A DNA stretch of 64,000 nucleotides, from positions 12,754 to 76,753 of the forward strand of contig CAZLFA010000011.1 of assembly GCA_964558665.1 (NCBI GenBank), in the 5' to 3' direction. Under the pieces are notes generated by a model. That model did no database searches. It was not told where the DNA came from and worked only from the letters and a program-made list of their open reading frames with translations. Of the stretch, positions 17,501 through 24,921 are shown in pieces. A program made the translations under genes and the position numbers. This DNA is from CAZLFA01 sp964558665 (GTDB taxonomy: Bacteria > Desulfobacterota > Syntrophia > Syntrophales > PHBD01). How positions within the stretch are numbered: the stretch's first letter is position 1; each line of letters opens with the position of its first letter.

Positions 17501-18768
17501 AGAGCAAGCAGACACCTGTTGATTTTTTCCAGCCTGTCCTCCGATCGTCTGCGCTCCGTCACGTCCCTTAAGTACGAGAACAGGGCCGGTTTCCCTTCGA
17601 ACTGAATCACTCCGCCCAGCGCCTCCATGCAGCGCAGGCTGCCGTCTTTGTATACGGCCCGAAACTGCATCGGCATGGCGGTGGACATCCCCGACATGCG
17701 TTCCAGATAGCGTTTGATCATTGCATCGTGATCGCTTTTATGAACCATATCGAGAAAGGATTTGCCCAGCAGTTCCTCTTCGCTGTACCCGGAATCCATG
17801 ATCAGCCTTCTATTGACAAAGCGGAAAAGACCGTCCTGAATAACGACAACACTGTCCATCCCCTGCTCAATCAGGGTGGCATACTTCTGTTCAGATTCCC
17901 GGAGCGCTTCCATTACCCTGTTGCGCTCGGTGATGTCACGCGACACGCCATGATATCCTGACAGGTTTCCCTGATCATCCCGGATTATCTTGACTACGCT
18001 CTCCAGCCACCTTGTCGATCCGTCCTTGTGATAGTATTCCAATTCAAGCGTCACCGCTCTGTCAGGATCGAGTCCTCTGCTCTCTTCTTCCTCCAGTTTC
18101 TGAGCCATAACCGATTCGACGACAAACATGGAGGCAGGCGTTATCTGGTCTCGAACGTTCTGAGTAATCCGCTCTTCGACGGTAAAACCCAGAACTCTCT
18201 CTATGGAAGGACTGACGTAAGTTGTGCGCAGGTTGAGATCCAATATCCAGACGATGTCATTCATTCTATCGGTGAGCAGTCTGAGCTTTGCCTCACTGGC
18301 TTTGATTGCCTCCTCTGCCTGCCTGCGTCCGGTTATTTCCCGGCAGCCGACAACGATGCTTGTCGGCAATCCGTTCTCCCAAACAGCCCTGCCGGCGGCT
18401 TCAAACCATATATAACGACCGTCGACGTGGCGGAAGCGGAAAGTGGCTTCCTCTTCTTCTTTCTTCATTTCTATCGCCTTCATGAAGGCTGATATTACTC
18501 CGTCGCGATCGTCGGGATGAATGTAATCGAAACCGCTTCTGCCTATAAGTTCCATCATTTCATAACCAAGGATTTTTTTCACCGACGGGGTCACGTATCG
18601 AAAAGATGCATCGACATCAAACAGGGCAACAATGTCAACGACGCTGTCCAGTATGGTTTTCAGCTTAATATCACCGGGCGGCACGATGGCTTCCTCCCGG
18701 GAAACCTTACCCCTCAGTTCGTTAAGCTCTTCTATCAGCTTCTTTTTTGTCTTTCTTTCATCTTTCAT
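14530..18768 (-). CDS. Multi-PAS cytoplasmic sensor histidine kinase (NarX/HisKA_3 type)
   Basis: About 1412 residues from ATG 18768 (an in-frame start at 18843 would pass through a terminator-like hairpin, so the shorter form is preferred; no clear ribosome site precedes either). It carries about eight PAS/PAC units and one GAF domain, then HisKA_3 with phosphohistidine motif GELHDNLGQNLTALG and an ATPase with VQEALNNVSKHA, EDDGIGFD and WGIASMDERS. No membrane segment was seen, so it senses intracellular cues, probably redox, cofactor or small ligands. The PAS array is unusually long. Coupled by a 4-nt overlap to the NarL regulator. Confidence 0.94.
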   Translation of the reverse strand: MKDERKTKKKLIEELNELRGKVSREEAIVPPGDIKLKTILDSVVDIVALFDVDASFRYVTPSVKKILGYEMMELIGRSGFDYIHPDDRDGVISAFMKAIEMKKEEEEATFRFRHVDGRYIWFEAAGRAVWENGLPTSIVVGCREITGRRQAEEAIKASEAKLRLLTDRMNDIVWILDLNLRTTYVSPSIERVLGFTVEERITQNVRDQITPASMFVVESVMAQKLEEEESRGLDPDRAVTLELEYYHKDGSTRWLESVVKIIRDDQGNLSGYHGVSRDITERNRVMEALRESEQKYATLIEQGMDSVVVIQDGLFRFVNRRLIMDSGYSEEELLGKSFLDMVHKSDHDAMIKRYLERMSGMSTAMPMQFRAVYKDGSLRCMEALGGVIQFEGKPALFSYLRDVTERRRSEDRLEKINRCLLALGSDYQANVESLVALCGEIFGVDIALYSLLEGALIRRVGAWNYPEGMPECVSVDNSLCGLVFDQADEEYLYLRHLGGSELADRIPMIRLAGVETYCGHLVRIGGLKQGVLCVMSRRDIGFSEEDRRVFGIIASALGAEESRKRAQEDIRREKEFAESMIETAQAIVLILDTDGRIVFFNPYMEEISGYSLEEVRGKDWVQTFLPPKDREMISLLLDNAMKGERVRGNVNPILTKDGRRRDIEWYEKELRDADGRITGILSVGQDISERMALEGLWRKSEFIVNSASELMTLINRDYVYEVANESYCRVMGKGRGDVIGKSVGDIWGKERFSNVIREKIDRCLSGSRVRETSWIQFPAGERRYYEINYYPYYSPGGHITHAVVVSHDMTERKLSEDARIRSEEKFFKAFHFSPDAIMIARVKDGAIVDINEGFSMISGYSREDALARNANELNLWASAEDKRKCLGALQSKNKVVDQEFRFRSKAGRVKTCLFSSEIINIDEDDHYLIIVQDVSARRDAEERLRRAEEKYRSIVENAQEGICQISREGYFLMANQALANILGYASPDELTARGVKASQLFVAPGANNAMLQLIAKRGSVKGFETQFYHKNGKPIWISINMHSVLDENGNLRHYEGIYEDITERRQLENNLLSSEKRYRNLVDSSLMGVFRCRDDGTITFANHAMARMLSYPSSEDLMSLNALMLCKKSADGRVLLDELKKTPLVRNYELEMMTRPGDIKHALINCYFDSDHITGTILDITERKLNEQILRAQSEKLKKLAAKLAEAEEAERKRVAGELHDNLGQNLTALGINVSIIRSFIPPETHEKLIQRVDDSLVLIERITEFTRTLMSDLRPPVMDDYGLMASIRWYGDLFTKRTGIDLTVTGEDIIPRPKMETEVAVFRIVQEALNNVSKHALAGHVDVSGGISGGKVMVTIEDDGIGFDAKKIARAEERHSWGIASMDERSRSIGGNLTVASNPGKGTKIIIEVPL

Positions 18769-18781
18769 AGCGCAAATAACC

Positions 18782-18820
18782 AAATAAAAGCCCCGATCCT
18801 TTTTCAAAGAAACAGGGCTT
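18782..18820 (-). terminator. Terminator-like hairpin in the leader of the PAS kinase
   Basis: On the minus strand AAGCCC pairs with GGGCTT at the base, and the inner TTTCTTT pairs imperfectly with AAAAAGGA. The run TTTTATTT follows directly. It ends about 14 nt before ATG 18768, so it would stop transcription just before the kinase gene unless an alternative fold forms upstream. It could be an attenuator or a terminator for upstream read-through. The leader matched no riboswitch class that I could recognise. Confidence 0.5.
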
Positions 18821-18898
18821 GTGCAAGTCCATACCAACCTCATCAGGGGTTAACGGTTCTCTCTGTCGCGTCACACATGGCTTAGCGTAAAAACGAAG

Positions 18899-19073
18899 AG
18901 CTTTGCACAACTTGCATAAAGGGTTTTCAACAGGCGAATCAAATATTTTTTCCGGAAGGCACGATTGGTAATGTATAATCGCCAATACGCTGTATAGATG
19001 CTGCTGCAACAGAAAAAAATATTCTGAACCCCGGAAAAACCTCTGTATGAAAAATTATCTTCTGTGCAAAGCT
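18899..19073. repeat. Dispersed imperfect-palindrome repeat, copy A (long form)
   Basis: Outer arms AGCTTTGCACA and TGTGCAAAGCT are perfect inverted repeats. The inner halves GGCGAATCAAATATTTTTT and AAAAATATTCTGAACC are the family core. Between them lies a variable segment with its own partial dyad. It shares core and interior words (ATTGGTAA, GCTGCTG, CAGAAAAAA) with the copy near 58.2 kb in the same orientation. It lies between the stop of the FAD oxidoreductase and the leader of the PAS kinase and fills most of this otherwise gene-free gap. Confidence 0.75.
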
Positions 19074-19190
19074 TTCGATATATATTGAGAAAATAATAGC
19101 TATTTTAACTCATATGCCAAAAAATATCAACGGAACTTTTCCCTTATTTATCATCATCTTATTTAACACATACTGCACACCCGGAGTTTG

Positions 19191-20777
19191 TCATACATCC
19201 CTTTCCAGGACGGAAAAAGCCGCACGCATGCCATCCAGCGCCGAACTGACTATGCCGCCGGCGTAACCTGATCCCTCACCGCAGGGATACAACCCCGAAG
19301 TGCTGAGACTCTCGCCATTAGCTTTTCTTGTAATTCTCACAGGAGAAGATGTCCTGGTTTCCACACCTATCAGCGTGGCCTCGGCTGTCACAAACCCCGG
19401 CATCTTCCTGTTGAACTGCGCAAACCCCTGCTTCAACGCCTCTGTCACAAAGGGCGGCAAGACTTTACGAAGCGGCGCTTCTTTCACGGCAGGAAGATAT
19501 GTGCACACGCCTGCACATCCTTCTCCGTCCCGCAGAAAATCGGTTAATTTCTGCGCCGGCGCCCGGTAGTCGCCACCGCCCATTATAAAAGCCTCTTCCT
19601 CCCATCGTCTGCGAAATGCGAGCCCGGCCAGGGAAGAATTATCTGCGAAATCCTCCCTCCTTACGTTTACAACAACGGCGCTGTTGGCAAAATGTCCATC
19701 CCTCGCGCAAAAGCTCATGCCGTTTGTTACAACGCCGCCTGTGTCTGAACTGCAGGCGATAACCTGTCCCCCCGGACACATACAGAAAGTATATACGGAG
19801 CGATCACCTCCGGGAGCCCCGGCCGTGATAAAATATTCGGCAGGAGGAAGGTCTGCATGCCCGGCCCATTTCCCATACTGAATACGGTTGATCAGTTCCT
19901 GAGGATGCTCAATGCGCACTCCCATGGCAAAAGGCTTGGGTTCCATGGCGATTCCTCTTTCATGGAGGCATTCGTATGTGTCCCCGGCAGCCTGACCGAG
20001 AGCCAGGATAATGCTGTCGGCTCTTATTTCTTCACTGCCGTTGACCACAAGCCCGACGATCCTTTCCTTATGAACAAGGAAGTCCGTCACCTTTGCTTCA
20101 AACTTCACATCGCAATCCATGCCGGTCAGGCGCCTCCTGATATTGATCACGACATCTCTCAGCCTGTCCGTACCAATATGAGGCTTGGCGTCATAAAGGA
20201 TATTTGCCGGCGCGCCCATATCGACAAAAGTTTTTTTTATCTGTCCCGTATAAGGATTACGTGCGCGGCTTGTAAGTTTTCCGTCGGAAAATGTTCCTGC
20301 CCCGCCCTCTCCAAAATGGACATTGCTTTCCGGATTCAGGATGCCTTTTTTCCAAAAATGATGAACGTCCTTTGCCCTCTCCGGTATCTTTTTCCCCCTT
20401 TCAAGCACAAGGGCGGGGACACCTCTCTCTGCAAGCGTCAGTGCGGCGAACAGTCCGGCCGGTCCTGAACCTATGACCACCGCCTTTTTCACGCTCCTCA
20501 CAGCGACAGGTTTATTCTTCGAATCCGCCGTTAAAGATATCTTTTCCACGGTGGCATGGATGTTTTCATCAGGCAATACCGTCCCGTCCGGCACAGAACA
20601 CTCTACCGAATAGACAAAACACGGCGGCCTTTCCCTGCGGGCATCCAGCGATTTTCTGACAATGCGGAGCTGAGTGATGTCGCTGACATTGATTTCGAGA
20701 ATCAAGGCAATCCGTTTCGGTAATTCGTCTTCAGACTCTCCGAGTTGAACCATTATATCCCTGATCCGTATATCCAT
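19191..20777 (-). CDS. NAD(P)/FAD-dependent oxidoreductase of the COG2509 type
   Basis: 528-residue flavoprotein. After an N-terminal region of about 95 residues a Rossmann dinucleotide motif is clear: VVIGSGPAGLFAALTLAERG followed by ERGKK. A second conserved block has GGAGTFSDGKLTSR, typical of uncharacterised FAD-dependent dehydrogenases of this family, and the C-terminus has GLYPCGEGSGYAGGIVSSALDG, the FAD-binding end. The substrate is unknown; a cytoplasmic redox role is inferred. It is monocistronic, with repeat copy A downstream and a divergent NusG paralogue upstream. Start ATG 20777 begins MDIRIRDIMV. Confidence 0.88.
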   Translation of the reverse strand: MDIRIRDIMVQLGESEDELPKRIALILEINVSDITQLRIVRKSLDARRERPPCFVYSVECSVPDGTVLPDENIHATVEKISLTADSKNKPVAVRSVKKAVVIGSGPAGLFAALTLAERGVPALVLERGKKIPERAKDVHHFWKKGILNPESNVHFGEGGAGTFSDGKLTSRARNPYTGQIKKTFVDMGAPANILYDAKPHIGTDRLRDVVINIRRRLTGMDCDVKFEAKVTDFLVHKERIVGLVVNGSEEIRADSIILALGQAAGDTYECLHERGIAMEPKPFAMGVRIEHPQELINRIQYGKWAGHADLPPAEYFITAGAPGGDRSVYTFCMCPGGQVIACSSDTGGVVTNGMSFCARDGHFANSAVVVNVRREDFADNSSLAGLAFRRRWEEEAFIMGGGDYRAPAQKLTDFLRDGEGCAGVCTYLPAVKEAPLRKVLPPFVTEALKQGFAQFNRKMPGFVTAEATLIGVETRTSSPVRITRKANGESLSTSGLYPCGEGSGYAGGIVSSALDGMRAAFSVLERDV

Positions 20778-20928
20778 GTCATATTCTCCATTGAAAAATC
20801 GTTGTCTCTGTTATAGACGATATCAAAGTTTTCTACCCGAAAGCTTTGGATTTTGAAACTATCATTTTTCTATCGGATATGACTTATTATCATTCCGATT
20901 CTCAATCACGGGAATAGGGTTGTGCGAT

Positions 20929-21432
20929 ATGCCATGGTATGCAATACACACAAAAAGCCGGCACGAGGACAAGGTATATCTGGGATTTGTCCAGAAGAAC
21001 ATATCCGCCTTCCTGCCGAAGATCGAAGTCTGGAGCAAGAGAAAAGACCGGAAAAAGAAGATTCAGCTCCCCATGTTCCCCGGATATCTCTTTGTGGAAG
21101 CCCACACCATGCACAATGAAACGAAACTTGACATACTGAAGACCTATGGCGTTGTCAGGATTCTGGGTAAACCGAAGGGTCATGAACCAATCCCCGTCCC
21201 GGATGAGAAAATCGATGCCATCCGGCGTCTTGTCCAGTCAAAAGTCGAAATTCAGCATTTTCAGTATCCGAAGGTCGGGGAACCGGCCAGGATTGTCGAC
21301 GGCCCTTTCATGGGGATAGAAGGAACCGTTACAGCTACCGATTTTGAGAAGGAACTGTTTGTCATAACGATCGATATACTGCAGCGCGCTGTGGCGATTA
21401 GGTTAGAGGGCTTCCAGATCTCAAAACTCTAA
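20929..21432 (+). CDS. NusG-family transcription antiterminator paralogue (UpxY/RfaH-like)
   Basis: 167 residues from ATG 20929; a TTG three codons earlier is also possible. The NGN domain starts with PWYAIHTKSRHEDKV and has FLPKIEVWS and MFPGYLFVEA; the KOW domain has GEPARIVDGPFMGIEGTV. The WYA.HT.S.HE start is that of specialised NusG paralogues that ride RNA polymerase on long polysaccharide or secondary-metabolite operons. Here no such operon follows: the next genes face the other way after a repeat-rich gap. Either it acts in trans or it was separated from its target by rearrangement. Confidence 0.9.
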   Translation: MPWYAIHTKSRHEDKVYLGFVQKNISAFLPKIEVWSKRKDRKKKIQLPMFPGYLFVEAHTMHNETKLDILKTYGVVRILGKPKGHEPIPVPDEKIDAIRRLVQSKVEIQHFQYPKVGEPARIVDGPFMGIEGTVTATDFEKELFVITIDILQRAVAIRLEGFQISKL

Positions 21433-21614
21433 CGGCTTCGGGAAAAGTCCATATGCTGCGTTGTGCTTCGTCCCTCGTCACTGCGGCGTACCCTCAGGTA
21501 CGCCTCATTCCTCGGTACTTGCACGCCTTGCCTCTGGAGCTTTTTGCGAAGCCTTCCGGTCTTGAACGTTATCCTGTTATCTGACGTTACATAAACTCTA
21601 GCGGCTTCGGAAAA
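21424..21614. repeat. Pair of about 22-bp direct repeats bracketing the hairpin repeat
   Basis: The word AAACTCTAACGGCTTCGGG (21424) recurs with one substitution and one missing base as AAACTCTAGCGGCTTCGG (21593), each followed by AAAA. They bracket the GTAC-hairpin element and some extra sequence. This suggests insertion with duplication, or recombination between repeat copies. Confidence 0.6.
21433..21559. repeat. Intergenic long hairpin repeat with GGCGTACC/GGTACGCC core, copy 1
   Basis: Long imperfect inverted repeat: CGGCTTCGGGAAAAGTCC at the left pairs with GGAGCTTTTTGCGAAGCC at the right, and the centre has GGCGTACC-CTCA-GGTACGCC, a perfect 8-bp stem. It starts at the NusG-like stop codon. 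Related to the element at 45922-46048, with shared words GTACGCCTC and CGCCTTG. It lies between convergent genes and may act as a transcription terminator or be a small mobile palindrome. Confidence 0.7.
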
Positions 21615-21620
21615 TAAAGG

Positions 21621-21641
21621 AAAAAATATTCTGAGCCGCGG
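21621..21641. repeat. Dispersed palindrome repeat, half copy B
   Basis: AAAAAATATTCTGAGCCGCG matches the right half of the family core, but no GGCGAATC half lies to its left. Instead the gap holds the GTAC-type hairpin. It looks like a truncated copy beside another repeat family, in the gap between the convergent NusG-like and RNase Z-like genes. Confidence 0.55.
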
Positions 21642-21683
21642 GAAACCCTTTGCGCCGGCAACTATCTTTTTCCGAAGAAACGA

Positions 21684-22679
21684 TCAACCGTTAAAAGCCG
21701 CCACGGCCTCATCGATCAGGCGTTGAGCGCAGTTTTTGTATTTGGGCGAGTAATGAAACAGCGTGATTCGTTTTGCACCGGCCCTCCTCGCCAGAGTTCC
21801 CGCCTGCTTCGCCGTCAGATGATACTTCTGCGCCGCCTTTTCCGCATCCTCCGCCAGAAAGGTAGCCTCAATAAAGAGATGATCAGCCCCCTCCGCCAGC
21901 TCCACAATCCGATCAATATTGTCTTCGCTGTAGAGGACATCCGTGATGTAAGCAATACGCTGCCCTGTCGTGATCTTTATAATTGAGTCCTTTAATTCGC
22001 CGAGCGGCATGCATTTCTCCCGGATCTGCCTGTTCTCATCTTTCCACCATACGCGCACTTCCGTCTCATCGGGATCATTATTCAATACATGTTCTCTCAA
22101 GGTCATCAGCCAGGCGCCGGCAGGCAGGCCCCTCTCCAAAAGTGCCGTCTTTTTCACATTGACGCGATTCTTCTCTTCAAAACGAAAGGCAAGACAGGGG
22201 ACCTTATGATCAAGAAATGTACCCTTGATGGAAAAATATTTATTATCGACAATTGTACCGTCGTAACTTTCTTCAACAGCCTTTCCCGGTCTGAAGGCAG
22301 TGTGACAATCGAAAACTCTGGATATCTTCCTCTCCTCGTTTATCTCTGTAGCTACCAGGGCAAAATCATTCGTATAATTTTCGACAAGGTTCCATGTGTA
22401 CGCTTTGAGTTTATTCTCAATCTGCTCCAGAAAACCGGGGGGACCGTACAAAAAGATGCGGCGGTCCCGCCCTAGACAGACCCGCAGCATCTGATCAAAA
22501 CCTATGAAGTGATCCATATGCGTATGCGAAACGAAGACATGACCGATCTTGAGCAGTTTGCGCGGCGGCAGCAGGTGTAAATCTCCCAGGTCAAAGAGAA
22601 TCGCCTCATGACGGTATTTAAATTCAATATAGACGGCCGGATCGCCGAAGGGATCGTTGATGAGAGCAGCGCTGAACAT
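21684..22679 (-). CDS. Ribonuclease Z-like metallo-beta-lactamase-fold hydrolase
   Basis: 331 residues. The zinc motif SHTHMDHFIG (His52, His54, Asp56, His57) is intact, further zinc ligands are present (FLDHKVPCLAF; FIEATF for the Asp/Glu region), and the C-terminal motif TLFHYSPKY matches the HFSxRY motif of RNase Z. In this family the enzyme trims the 3' ends of tRNA precursors; related MBL hydrolases act on other phosphodiesters, so tRNA processing is inferred. Monocistronic on the minus strand, divergent from the ferredoxin oxidoreductase operon, with GCAGGTG upstream of ATG 22679. Confidence 0.82.
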   Translation of the reverse strand: MFSAALINDPFGDPAVYIEFKYRHEAILFDLGDLHLLPPRKLLKIGHVFVSHTHMDHFIGFDQMLRVCLGRDRRIFLYGPPGFLEQIENKLKAYTWNLVENYTNDFALVATEINEERKISRVFDCHTAFRPGKAVEESYDGTIVDNKYFSIKGTFLDHKVPCLAFRFEEKNRVNVKKTALLERGLPAGAWLMTLREHVLNNDPDETEVRVWWKDENRQIREKCMPLGELKDSIIKITTGQRIAYITDVLYSEDNIDRIVELAEGADHLFIEATFLAEDAEKAAQKYHLTAKQAGTLARRAGAKRITLFHYSPKYKNCAQRLIDEAVAAFNG

Positions 22680-22765
22680 AATTTCTACACCTGCATAACT
22701 TTAATATAAAACCATGTTCAATCATATATATCTTAAATATATCATGATTTATTTTAAAATTAAAC

Positions 22766-22793
22766 TTGACATTATGCGTAATATTCGCATAAA
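22766..22793 (+). promoter_or_regulatory. Promoter with overlapping operator-like palindrome before the oxidoreductase operon
   Basis: TTGACA (22766-22771) and CATAAA (22788-22793) are spaced 16 bp. The spacer and the -10 contain TTATGCG-N7-CGCATAA, a perfect 7-bp-arm inverted repeat (22772-22792). A repressor bound there would block polymerase. The regulator is not identifiable here. The half-site word ATTCGCAT recurs near 22819. Confidence 0.6.
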
Positions 22794-22836
22794 TCCACCC
22801 ACTGTTTAAATGAATAATCATTCGCATGGAGCTTCC

Positions 22837-23052
22837 GTGGCCGCAAAAGGAAAGATAACAATCAATAGGGATTTGTGCAAAGAGTGTCACCTCTGCATAT
22901 ACGTCTGCAAACAGGAGCAGATAGCCCCGTCCAAAACGTACAATGCCAAGGGTTATCGTCCCGTCGTATTCATTGAAAATGGAAAGTGCACGGGGTGTGC
23001 TCTGTGTGCGACCATGTGCCCGGAAATCGCTATAGAGGTGTACCGTGAATAA
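22837..23052 (+). CDS. korD: 2-oxoacid:ferredoxin oxidoreductase, delta (ferredoxin) subunit
   Basis: Small iron-sulfur subunit, 71 residues. The frame is open from ATG 22810, but the GTG at 22837 has GGAG 5 nt upstream while the ATG has none, so the GTG is preferred. Two 4Fe-4S binding motifs are present: CKECHLCIYVC and CTGCALCATMCPE. It passes electrons from the TPP-dependent core to soluble ferredoxin. First gene of the operon, overlapping the alpha subunit by 8 nt. The substrate (2-oxoglutarate or branched-chain 2-oxoacids) cannot be told from sequence alone. Confidence 0.92.
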   Translation: MAAKGKITINRDLCKECHLCIYVCKQEQIAPSKTYNAKGYRPVVFIENGKCTGCALCATMCPEIAIEVYRE

Positions 23053-24121
23053 AGTGCTCATGCAGGGCAATATGCTTATCGGTGAAGCAGCCATAAGAGC
23101 AGGCTGTCGTTTCTATGCCGGTTACCCGATTACCCCCCAGAATGAACTGACTGAATACATGGCGGAAAACCTTCGCAAGGTGGAAGGCGGCGTATTTATC
23201 CAGTCGGAAAGCGAGATCGCTGCAGTAAACATGATCGCCGGGGCAAGCGCCGCCGGAGCTCGTGTGATGACATCATCCTCCAGCCCGGGAATATCGTTAA
23301 AACAGGAAGGTATTTCCTCCATGGCGGCATGTGAATTGCCCGGCGTCATTGTCAACATCATGCGGGGCGGGCCCGGTCTTGGAAACATCCGGCCCTCACA
23401 GGGTGACTATTTTCAAGCTACGCGCGGAGGCGGGCACGGTGATTACAGAGTGATCGTTCTGGCCCCTGCAACAGGACAGGAACTTGCTGATTTGACCATG
23501 GCGGCCTTTGATCTGGCCGACCAGTACCGCTCACCGGTGATGATTCTGGCTGACGGAATGATGGGGCAGATGATGGAACCTGTCACCTTTAAAAAACCGA
23601 AGACGCGCAAATATGATGAGCGCTATGTCCTGAAAGGATGCGGAACCGGTAAAAGCAAATTCATAAGAGGGCTTATTCTTGACGCTCAACTCATGGAAGA
23701 GCACAACTGGAAGCTTTACAGAAAATACCAGGTCATTTCCCAGAAAGAAACGAGATGCGAAAGATATAGGACAGAAGATGCGGAAATGGTCATTGTCGCA
23801 TACGGGACAGCGGCGAGGGTTGCAAAGGGCGCCATAAAAAGACTGAGAGATTCCGGTCTCAAAGTGGGGCTTTTCCGCCCGATTTCTCTCTGGCCTTTCC
23901 CCACCAAGGAACTGCGGGAAATGTCGGAGAAGACAAAACATTATATAGTGTTTGAAATGAGCACAGGCCAGATGCTGGAAGATGTTAGGCTTGCTCTGCA
24001 GGGATATGCGGAGATAGACTTCTTCGGACGCCCCGGTGGTGTTGTGCCGCCGCCGATGGAGCTGTATAACGTTGTCGCGCGCCGTTATCCCAAAAAAGAC
24101 GAATATATGGATCGTTTTTAG
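23045..24121 (+). CDS. korA: 2-oxoacid:ferredoxin oxidoreductase, alpha subunit
   Basis: 358 residues. Pyruvate:ferredoxin-type pyrimidine-binding domain at the N-terminus (AGCRFYAGYPITPQNELTEY), with GGPGLGNIRPSQGDYFQATR typical of VorB/KorA proteins, and a C-terminal transketolase-like domain (VGLFRPISLWPFP). With the beta subunit it forms the thiamine-diphosphate active site that converts a 2-oxoacid plus CoA to acyl-CoA, CO2 and reduced ferredoxin, a reversible reaction in anaerobes. Start is GTG 23045, overlapping korD. Cytoplasmic. Confidence 0.94.
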   Translation: MNKVLMQGNMLIGEAAIRAGCRFYAGYPITPQNELTEYMAENLRKVEGGVFIQSESEIAAVNMIAGASAAGARVMTSSSSPGISLKQEGISSMAACELPGVIVNIMRGGPGLGNIRPSQGDYFQATRGGGHGDYRVIVLAPATGQELADLTMAAFDLADQYRSPVMILADGMMGQMMEPVTFKKPKTRKYDERYVLKGCGTGKSKFIRGLILDAQLMEEHNWKLYRKYQVISQKETRCERYRTEDAEMVIVAYGTAARVAKGAIKRLRDSGLKVGLFRPISLWPFPTKELREMSEKTKHYIVFEMSTGQMLEDVRLALQGYAEIDFFGRPGGVVPPPMELYNVVARRYPKKDEYMDRF

Positions 24122-24153
24122 TCAATTGGATCAAACCGAGGAATTTACAGCAG

Positions 24154-24921
24154 ATGAAAAAAGTATTCCAATACCCTGAAAGCCTGAAAAGCACCCCGTT
24201 TCATTATTGTCCGGGATGCGGTCACAGCATCATCCACCGGCTTGTAGCGGAGGTTATCGACGAGATGAAGATCAGGGGGATTACTATCGGCGTACCCCCG
24301 GCAGGATGCGCCGTACTTGCATACAACTACTTTGACGTCGACATGCAGGAAGCGCCTCACGGGAGAGGCCCGGCAGTGGCGACCGGAATAAAGAGAATGC
24401 TTCCCGATCGCGTTGTGTTCTCCTACCAGGGCGACGGTGATCTCGCTGCAATCGGAACCGCCGAAAGCTTCCATGCGGCAAACAGAGGGGAAAACATCAC
24501 GATCATATTTATAAACAACGCAGTCTACGGCATGACGGGAGGCCAGATGGCGCCGACTACCATTCTCGGCCAGAAGACCACAACATCTCCTCCGGGCAGA
24601 GATGCCCTTCTGGACGGTCATCCTGTACGCATCAGTGAGATTCTGGCGCATCTGCCGGGAACCGCCTATACGGAAAGATGTGCCGTCACGTCACCGGCAG
24701 GCATCAACAAAGCCAAGCGGGCTATCAGAAAGGCCTTCCAATACCAGATGGAGGGACGAGGATTCACGCTTGTGGAACTGCTTTCTCCGTGCCCGACCAA
24801 CTGGAAGATGAGCCCCGTCGATTCCTGCAAGTGGATCGACGACGTGATGACGAAGCAATTTCCTCTGGGAGTGATGAAGGACACACCGGCTTCTGAAAAA
24901 AAGGAGGCGCAGGCATCATGA
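24154..24921 (+). CDS. korB: 2-oxoacid:ferredoxin oxidoreductase, beta (TPP-binding) subunit
   Basis: 255 residues. YCPGCGHSIIHRLVAEV is the conserved N-terminal motif; the TPP/Mg site is YQGDGDLAAIGTAE followed by FINNAVYGMTGGQMAPTT. PPAGCAVLAYNYFDVD is the family's cysteine region. No ferredoxin domain is fused, so the delta subunit supplies the clusters. It follows korA after 32 nt and overlaps korC by 4 nt. Confidence 0.94.
   Translation: MKKVFQYPESLKSTPFHYCPGCGHSIIHRLVAEVIDEMKIRGITIGVPPAGCAVLAYNYFDVDMQEAPHGRGPAVATGIKRMLPDRVVFSYQGDGDLAAIGTAESFHAANRGENITIIFINNAVYGMTGGQMAPTTILGQKTTTSPPGRDALLDGHPVRISEILAHLPGTAYTERCAVTSPAGINKAKRAIRKAFQYQMEGRGFTLVELLSPCPTNWKMSPVDSCKWIDDVMTKQFPLGVMKDTPASEKKEAQAS

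Noticed and set aside
18769..18898. Cyclic-di-GMP (GEMM-I) riboswitch upstream of the PAS kinase
   Set aside because: TACGCTAAGCC is close to the GEMM word GACGCAAAGCC, but the later GGTAGC...GGTTACC tetraloop-receptor part is missing.
18899..19073. Repeats as a CRISPR array
   Set aside because: The copies are scattered over the window, palindromic and of variable size; there are no regularly spaced repeats or cas genes.
20777..20883. GTCATAT/ATATGAC inverted words flanking the gap before the NusG-like gene
   Set aside because: The 7-bp arms are about 90 bp apart in AT-rich DNA, so chance is likely.
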